From NCBI GenBank assembly GCA_018652925.1, contig JABIBH010000085.1:1-9355 (forward strand): DNA of 9,355 nucleotides, read 5' to 3'. Positions 6,464 through 9,355 of the stretch are shown piece after piece; within the stretch, counting starts at the first letter, position 1; every line of letters starts with the position of its first letter. The notes under the pieces were generated by a model, which saw only the letters and a list, made by a program, of their open reading frames with translations, was not told the origin of the DNA and did no database searches. The DNA comes from a bacterium (GTDB lineage: Bacteria; Krumholzibacteriota; Krumholzibacteriia; LZORAL124-64-63). The translations under genes and the position numbers were made by a program.

Positions 6464-7957
6464 ATGAGTGATTTCCGCGTTGTATTACTTAGCAAGAAAC
6501 CTCAACTAAAGAAAATGATAGCTGATTGGCATCTTGCTGATGTTGAATTACTGCTATTTGACTCTCCGTCGGATGCACTGGCGCAACTTTCCGATGGCGA
6601 GTGCGAGCTTTTCATATTTGACACCAACAGTTTCCGAACCTCAAAACATATTGTCGATAAGTTTCTCTCAATGAGAGGTGATGCTGATTTAATTGTAATT
6701 GGTGATCAGTCTGTTTTAACAAATTCTACAACTGGAAGTCAAAGTGGTGTTGTACGCAGATTGCCGCTTGATATCGAGGATAAAGAACTAAAAGCTGCCG
6801 TGCAAAGACTTCTGCGATTGCGTACTATTCGCCTCGAAAGCGGAATTGTGGGTCGATCTCTAGCTGTCAACCAGATGATCTCGATTATTGCCCAGGCTGC
6901 ACCTCTTGATGTAAGTATAATAATTCTTGGGGAGAGTGGAACTGGCAAAGAATTGGTTGCCAATTCTATACAAAAACAATCACGTCGATCAGATAAGCCA
7001 TTTATAAGTTTGAATTGTGGTGCGGTCAGTGAGGGATTGCTGGAAAGTGAACTCTTTGGCCATCAACGAGGTGCATTCACTGGAGCAGTTGCAAATCACG
7101 AAGGTGTATTTGCCAGAGCAAATGGAGGGACTCTTTTTCTGGATGAAGTAGCCGAGATGTCATTGGCCATGCAGACAAGATTTCTACGAGCTCTTGAGAC
7201 TGGAGAGTACACGCCTGTCGGCGGAACACAAAAAAAATTCAGTGACATTCGGCTTATTGCCGCAACTCACCAGGATCTGTTAAAAGAAGTTGAAGCTGGA
7301 AGGTTCCGACAGGATTTATATTACAGATTGCGAGTAGTTGTCATACCAACACCGCCATTAAGAGAACGAATCGAAGATATTTCAATAATATCTGAATCGT
7401 TTTTGCGCAGGGAGAATAGCGCTCACAATCTCAATCTCAAGGGATTCACCAGGCAAGCTCAAAATTTGCTGGAGCAATATAATTGGCCAGGCAACATCCG
7501 TGAGCTACGCAATCTTATAAGTTCGCTGGTAGTTCTCAAACAATCGGGAATGGTAGTGCCGGAGGATTTGCCACCTGAATTTCACAGGCGCGAAGCTCCT
7601 GGGCACCCGAACTTGCCAGCATTGATTGGCGATCGACAAGAGCTAGGTCTTGAGTTGATGGCTGCAACTCTGCTTGAAATGAGAGAAGATATAAAGCAAA
7701 TTAAAGCAGTCCTGGAAAATATTGGGCTATCTTCAGCACCTGGCAGACAAGTTGGTGAAATTGTCGAAACTTTTAGTGGAGATTGTGGTTTCATAACAGA
7801 GCCTGTGTCTGGAGAGAATGACCTGCAGTCAGCCGAGAAGATTCTCATTGAACAGGCGCTTCGCTCAACATATGGCAAGAGACGCCAGGCTTCAGAAATT
7901 CTTGGTATTAGTGAACGAACACTTTATCGAAAGATTAAGAAATATAATCTGGAATAA
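6464..7957 (+). CDS. Sigma-54-dependent transcriptional activator, FleQ/NtrC type
   Basis: A 497-residue enhancer-binding protein with three parts. Residues 1-120 form a receiver-like domain. It keeps an aspartate (D53, LFIFD) at the phospho-acceptor position, but the paired acidic residues after the first strand are missing (RVVLLSKKP). Residues about 128-375 are the AAA+ domain: Walker A GESGTGKE (156-163), the sigma-54-contacting loop GAFTGA (203-208), Walker B GGTLFLDEV (221-229), the arginine-finger region FRQDLYYRL (281-289), and WPGNIRELRN (341-350). A linker with a helical stretch (LEMREDIKQIKAVLENI) leads to a Fis-type helix-turn-helix (about 455-497, RRQASEILGISERTLYRKIK). All ATPase residues look intact. 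ATG 6464 follows CAGGAG at 6452-6457; TTG 6458 touches that site and is rejected as a start. Likely role: driving sigma-54 promoters of flagellar genes, including the one before fliA. This is inferred from context. Confidence 0.93.
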   Translation: MSDFRVVLLSKKPQLKKMIADWHLADVELLLFDSPSDALAQLSDGECELFIFDTNSFRTSKHIVDKFLSMRGDADLIVIGDQSVLTNSTTGSQSGVVRRLPLDIEDKELKAAVQRLLRLRTIRLESGIVGRSLAVNQMISIIAQAAPLDVSIIILGESGTGKELVANSIQKQSRRSDKPFISLNCGAVSEGLLESELFGHQRGAFTGAVANHEGVFARANGGTLFLDEVAEMSLAMQTRFLRALETGEYTPVGGTQKKFSDIRLIAATHQDLLKEVEAGRFRQDLYYRLRVVVIPTPPLRERIEDISIISESFLRRENSAHNLNLKGFTRQAQNLLEQYNWPGNIRELRNLISSLVVLKQSGMVVPEDLPPEFHRREAPGHPNLPALIGDRQELGLELMAATLLEMREDIKQIKAVLENIGLSSAPGRQVGEIVETFSGDCGFITEPVSGENDLQSAEKILIEQALRSTYGKRRQASEILGISERTLYRKIKKYNLE

Positions 7958-7972
7958 TCACTTGTTGCGCTT

Positions 7973-7995
7973 CAGGTACAAATTGTTGTAGCCTG
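7973..7995 (+). repeat. Inverted repeat / stem-loop between the regulator and the barrel gene
   Basis: CAGGTACAA (7973-7981) pairs with TTGTA-g-CCTG (7986-7995) around a four-base loop, with one bulged G. This gives a nine-pair stem. No T-run follows, so it is not a classic intrinsic terminator. It could be a leader structure or operator for the downstream gene, or a factor-dependent 3' end. Confidence 0.35.
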
Positions 7996-8018
7996 TATAG
8001 ATGGTTGCAATCAAATTC

Positions 8019-8024
8019 AAGGAG
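8019..8024 (+). promoter_or_regulatory. Ribosome binding site that sets the barrel gene start at 8034
   Basis: AAGGAG lies 9 bases before ATG 8034, which opens a textbook signal peptide. The earlier in-frame ATG at 8001 has no ribosome site and would put a charged MVAIKFKETKT ahead of the signal sequence. Confidence 0.75.
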
Positions 8025-8033
8025 ACAAAGACA

Positions 8034-9086
8034 ATGCGGATTTCAAAACTGTTAATAATATTCTTTCTGATCTCGTTAGTAGCAACAACCGCTAATGCGA
8101 CAAAATACGCTGGTGCATTTATGGATGATGGAGGTGGAGCTCGTGCCCTTGGAATGGGTGGTGCCTTTACTGCCGTTGCATCTGATCCATCGGCAACATA
8201 CTGGAATCCTGCCGGGCTGTCCGGAATTAGCAGTGGCCAATTTATGATTATGCATTCTGAGCGTTTTGGTGATCTTGTGGACAGGGATTTTGCTTCTTAT
8301 GTAAGGCCAGTTGATTGGTCACTGTTTGGTGGCAGTGATGCTGGCATCGGCATAACACTTATTCGTCTTGGAATTGATGACATCCCATTTACCGATCACC
8401 TGTTTGACGATCTCGATTCCAACGGAGACGGTGAAGTTTCCAACGACGAGCTTCAGGGCTTGTTTGGTTTACAGGATGAGTTTCGATATGAAAGCGACTC
8501 TGAATTGGCGTTGTTCCTTTCTTATGCTGAAAATATCAGCGACTGGAACTTTGGTGGATCAATAAAACTGATTCGACAGGATATCGGTGATTATTCAAGT
8601 GTCGGAATAGGTTGTGACCTTGCAGCTCTCAGGCCAAATATCTGGCGTTCACTTTCATTTGGAGTAAAACTTCAAGACATAACAACAACATATTTATCAT
8701 GGAGTACAGGAGTGAATGAAATTATCCCTCCCGCAGTTATTCCAGCTGTTTCATGGAATCAGCCATTGCCTTCATTTAATGGCAACCTGATTGTGGCTTC
8801 ATCCCTGGAAACCAGGTTTGATAATCGTGGCGAGGTAGATCAATTCTCCGCAGGCTCAACAAGTGCCAATCTTCACTTCGGTGCTGAATTGGGACTACGT
8901 GACAGAGTATTTTTGCGTGCTGGTTTTGACAGCGGATTTGAAGCTGCAAACAGAACTGCCGGAGTTGGATTCAAGCTGCGTTTATTCCAGGTTGATTATG
9001 CTTACGGTGACGATGTGTTGGGCATCGATGAGTTGACACATCGCATCAGTGTGACAGTCACGCCTTCAACATTTAGTAGCTACTAG
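8034..9086 (+). CDS. PorV/UPF0164-type outer-membrane beta-barrel protein with an EF-hand loop
   Basis: A 350-residue secreted protein. Residues 1-22 are a signal peptide (basic MRISK, hydrophobic core, cleavage likely after TTANA). The mature N-terminus carries the PorV/PorQ-like hallmark GGGARALGMGGAFTAVASDP (33-52) followed by ATYWNPAGL (54-62). The rest shows alternating strand patterns such as GGSIKLIRQDI, NLHFGAELGLRDRVFLRAGF and GVGFKLRLFQVDYAYG, expected for a FadL-like barrel. Residues 128-139 (DSNGDGEVSNDE) are a canonical 12-position EF-hand calcium loop lying between barrel segments. In Bacteroidota, PorV is a shuttle protein of type IX secretion, but many relatives in other phyla have no assigned role and no other type IX gene is visible here. 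The true cargo is unknown. The gene follows the regulator after 76 bases and meets a minus-strand gene at its stop. Confidence 0.85.
   Translation: MRISKLLIIFFLISLVATTANATKYAGAFMDDGGGARALGMGGAFTAVASDPSATYWNPAGLSGISSGQFMIMHSERFGDLVDRDFASYVRPVDWSLFGGSDAGIGITLIRLGIDDIPFTDHLFDDLDSNGDGEVSNDELQGLFGLQDEFRYESDSELALFLSYAENISDWNFGGSIKLIRQDIGDYSSVGIGCDLAALRPNIWRSLSFGVKLQDITTTYLSWSTGVNEIIPPAVIPAVSWNQPLPSFNGNLIVASSLETRFDNRGEVDQFSAGSTSANLHFGAELGLRDRVFLRAGFDSGFEAANRTAGVGFKLRLFQVDYAYGDDVLGIDELTHRISVTVTPSTFSSY
9074..9085. repeat. 12-base palindrome at the junction of two convergent genes
   Basis: TAGTAGCTACTA is a perfect palindrome ending one base before the last base of the barrel gene stop (TAG 9084-9086). 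The minus-strand gene's stop (CTA on + at 9087-9089) follows immediately, so the genes converge with no spacer. No T-run is present on either side, so I do not call it a terminator. Confidence 0.4.
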
Positions 9087-9355
9087 CTAACCGGTCTGTG
9101 GCCTGTAGGCGTAAATACGGTCACCAGGTCTGATTAATGAACCTTTACGCATGTTGTTGACTTTGCGTAAATGATTAAGTGTAACATGAAGTTTTCTGGC
9201 GATGCCACTCAAGGTGTCGCCACTTTTTACGGTATAATACACACGTTTGAAATTTGCAGGAGGGACATAATGTCCCCGTTCTTTTGCCCGTTTTTCTGCA
9301 ACTGCAGCAAGCTGCGCTGGCATAGGAATCAGCAATTTATCGCCAGGGTGAATTA
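9087..9355 (-). CDS. LysM peptidoglycan-binding protein, C-terminal part (runs off the right edge)
   Basis: The frame is open from the right edge to a stop at 9087-9089, giving 88 visible residues. The first residues, IHPGDKLLIP, are the end of one LysM repeat whose beginning lies outside the window. A second, complete LysM follows at about 39-82 of the fragment (YYTVKSGDTLSGIARKLHVT, then RPGDRIYAY), separated by a basic, alanine-rich linker. LysM modules bind N-acetylglucosamine in peptidoglycan. Tandem LysM at the C-terminus is typical of MltD-type lytic transglycosylases and of some NlpD-like peptidase regulators. The catalytic part is not in view, so the enzyme class is undecided. A TTG at 9333-9335 could be read as a start, but the LysM sequence continues upstream of it, so the gene is partial. 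Confidence 0.88.
   Translation of the reverse strand, partial: IHPGDKLLIPMPAQLAAVAEKRAKERGHYVPPANFKRVYYTVKSGDTLSGIARKLHVTLNHLRKVNNMRKGSLIRPGDRIYAYRPQTG

Noticed and set aside
8034..9086. Type IX secretion system locus
   Set aside because: Only a PorV-like barrel is present; no por or spr partner genes or type IX C-terminal sorting domains are visible, so the name is kept at family level.

Overview
This window is the distal part of a flagellar gene cluster from a bacterium, followed by a regulator and cell-envelope genes. The gene order (end of fliR, flhB, flhA, an flhF homologue, fliA) is the common flagellar export/assembly order. The organism is diderm: an outer-membrane barrel of the PorV/UPF0164 type is encoded at the right-hand end. 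The DNA is moderately AT-rich. Together with a flagellar sigma-54 activator and a PorV-like barrel, this suggests a flagellated member of the FCB group or a neighbouring candidate phylum. That placement is inference; no rRNA or other phylogenetic marker was available.

Layout, left to right. Positions 1-102: the last 33 residues of FliR. 115-1176: FlhB. 1192-3297: FlhA, with a TTG start. 3281-4366: a divergent FlhF overlapping flhA. 4385-4615: an unrecognised 76-residue two-helix membrane protein. 4674-5603: the flagellar sigma factor FliA (sigma-28), with an unusual C-terminal tail. 5621-5893: a 90-residue acidic soluble protein. 5905-6309: a 134-residue single-pass membrane protein. All of these are on the + strand, closely spaced, and probably form one operon with an extra internal start point before fliA. 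A 154-base gap then carries a promoter and a palindrome ahead of a FleQ/NtrC-type sigma-54 activator (6464-7957). A PorV-like outer-membrane protein follows (8034-9086). The right edge holds the C-terminal end of a minus-strand LysM protein (9087-9355), whose stop codon abuts that of the barrel gene.

How the genes fit together. FliR, FlhB and FlhA belong to the flagellar type III export apparatus. FliA transcribes late flagellar genes. A near-consensus sigma-54 promoter lies exactly in the gap before fliA, and a sigma-54 activator with an intact GAFTGA loop is encoded 0.9 kb beyond the end of fliA. The sequence therefore supports a sigma-54 to sigma-28 cascade encoded locally.

The most unusual points are these. 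The FlhF homologue keeps its P-loop and overall fold pattern but has lost the other GTPase signature motifs. No flhG follows it, and a small membrane protein occupies that slot. FliA carries a roughly 55-residue C-terminal extension. Two unrecognised small proteins follow fliA, the second in the position held by swrB in Bacillus. The PorV-like barrel contains a perfect EF-hand calcium-binding loop. I saw no tRNA, rRNA, CRISPR array, insertion sequence or convincing intrinsic terminator.
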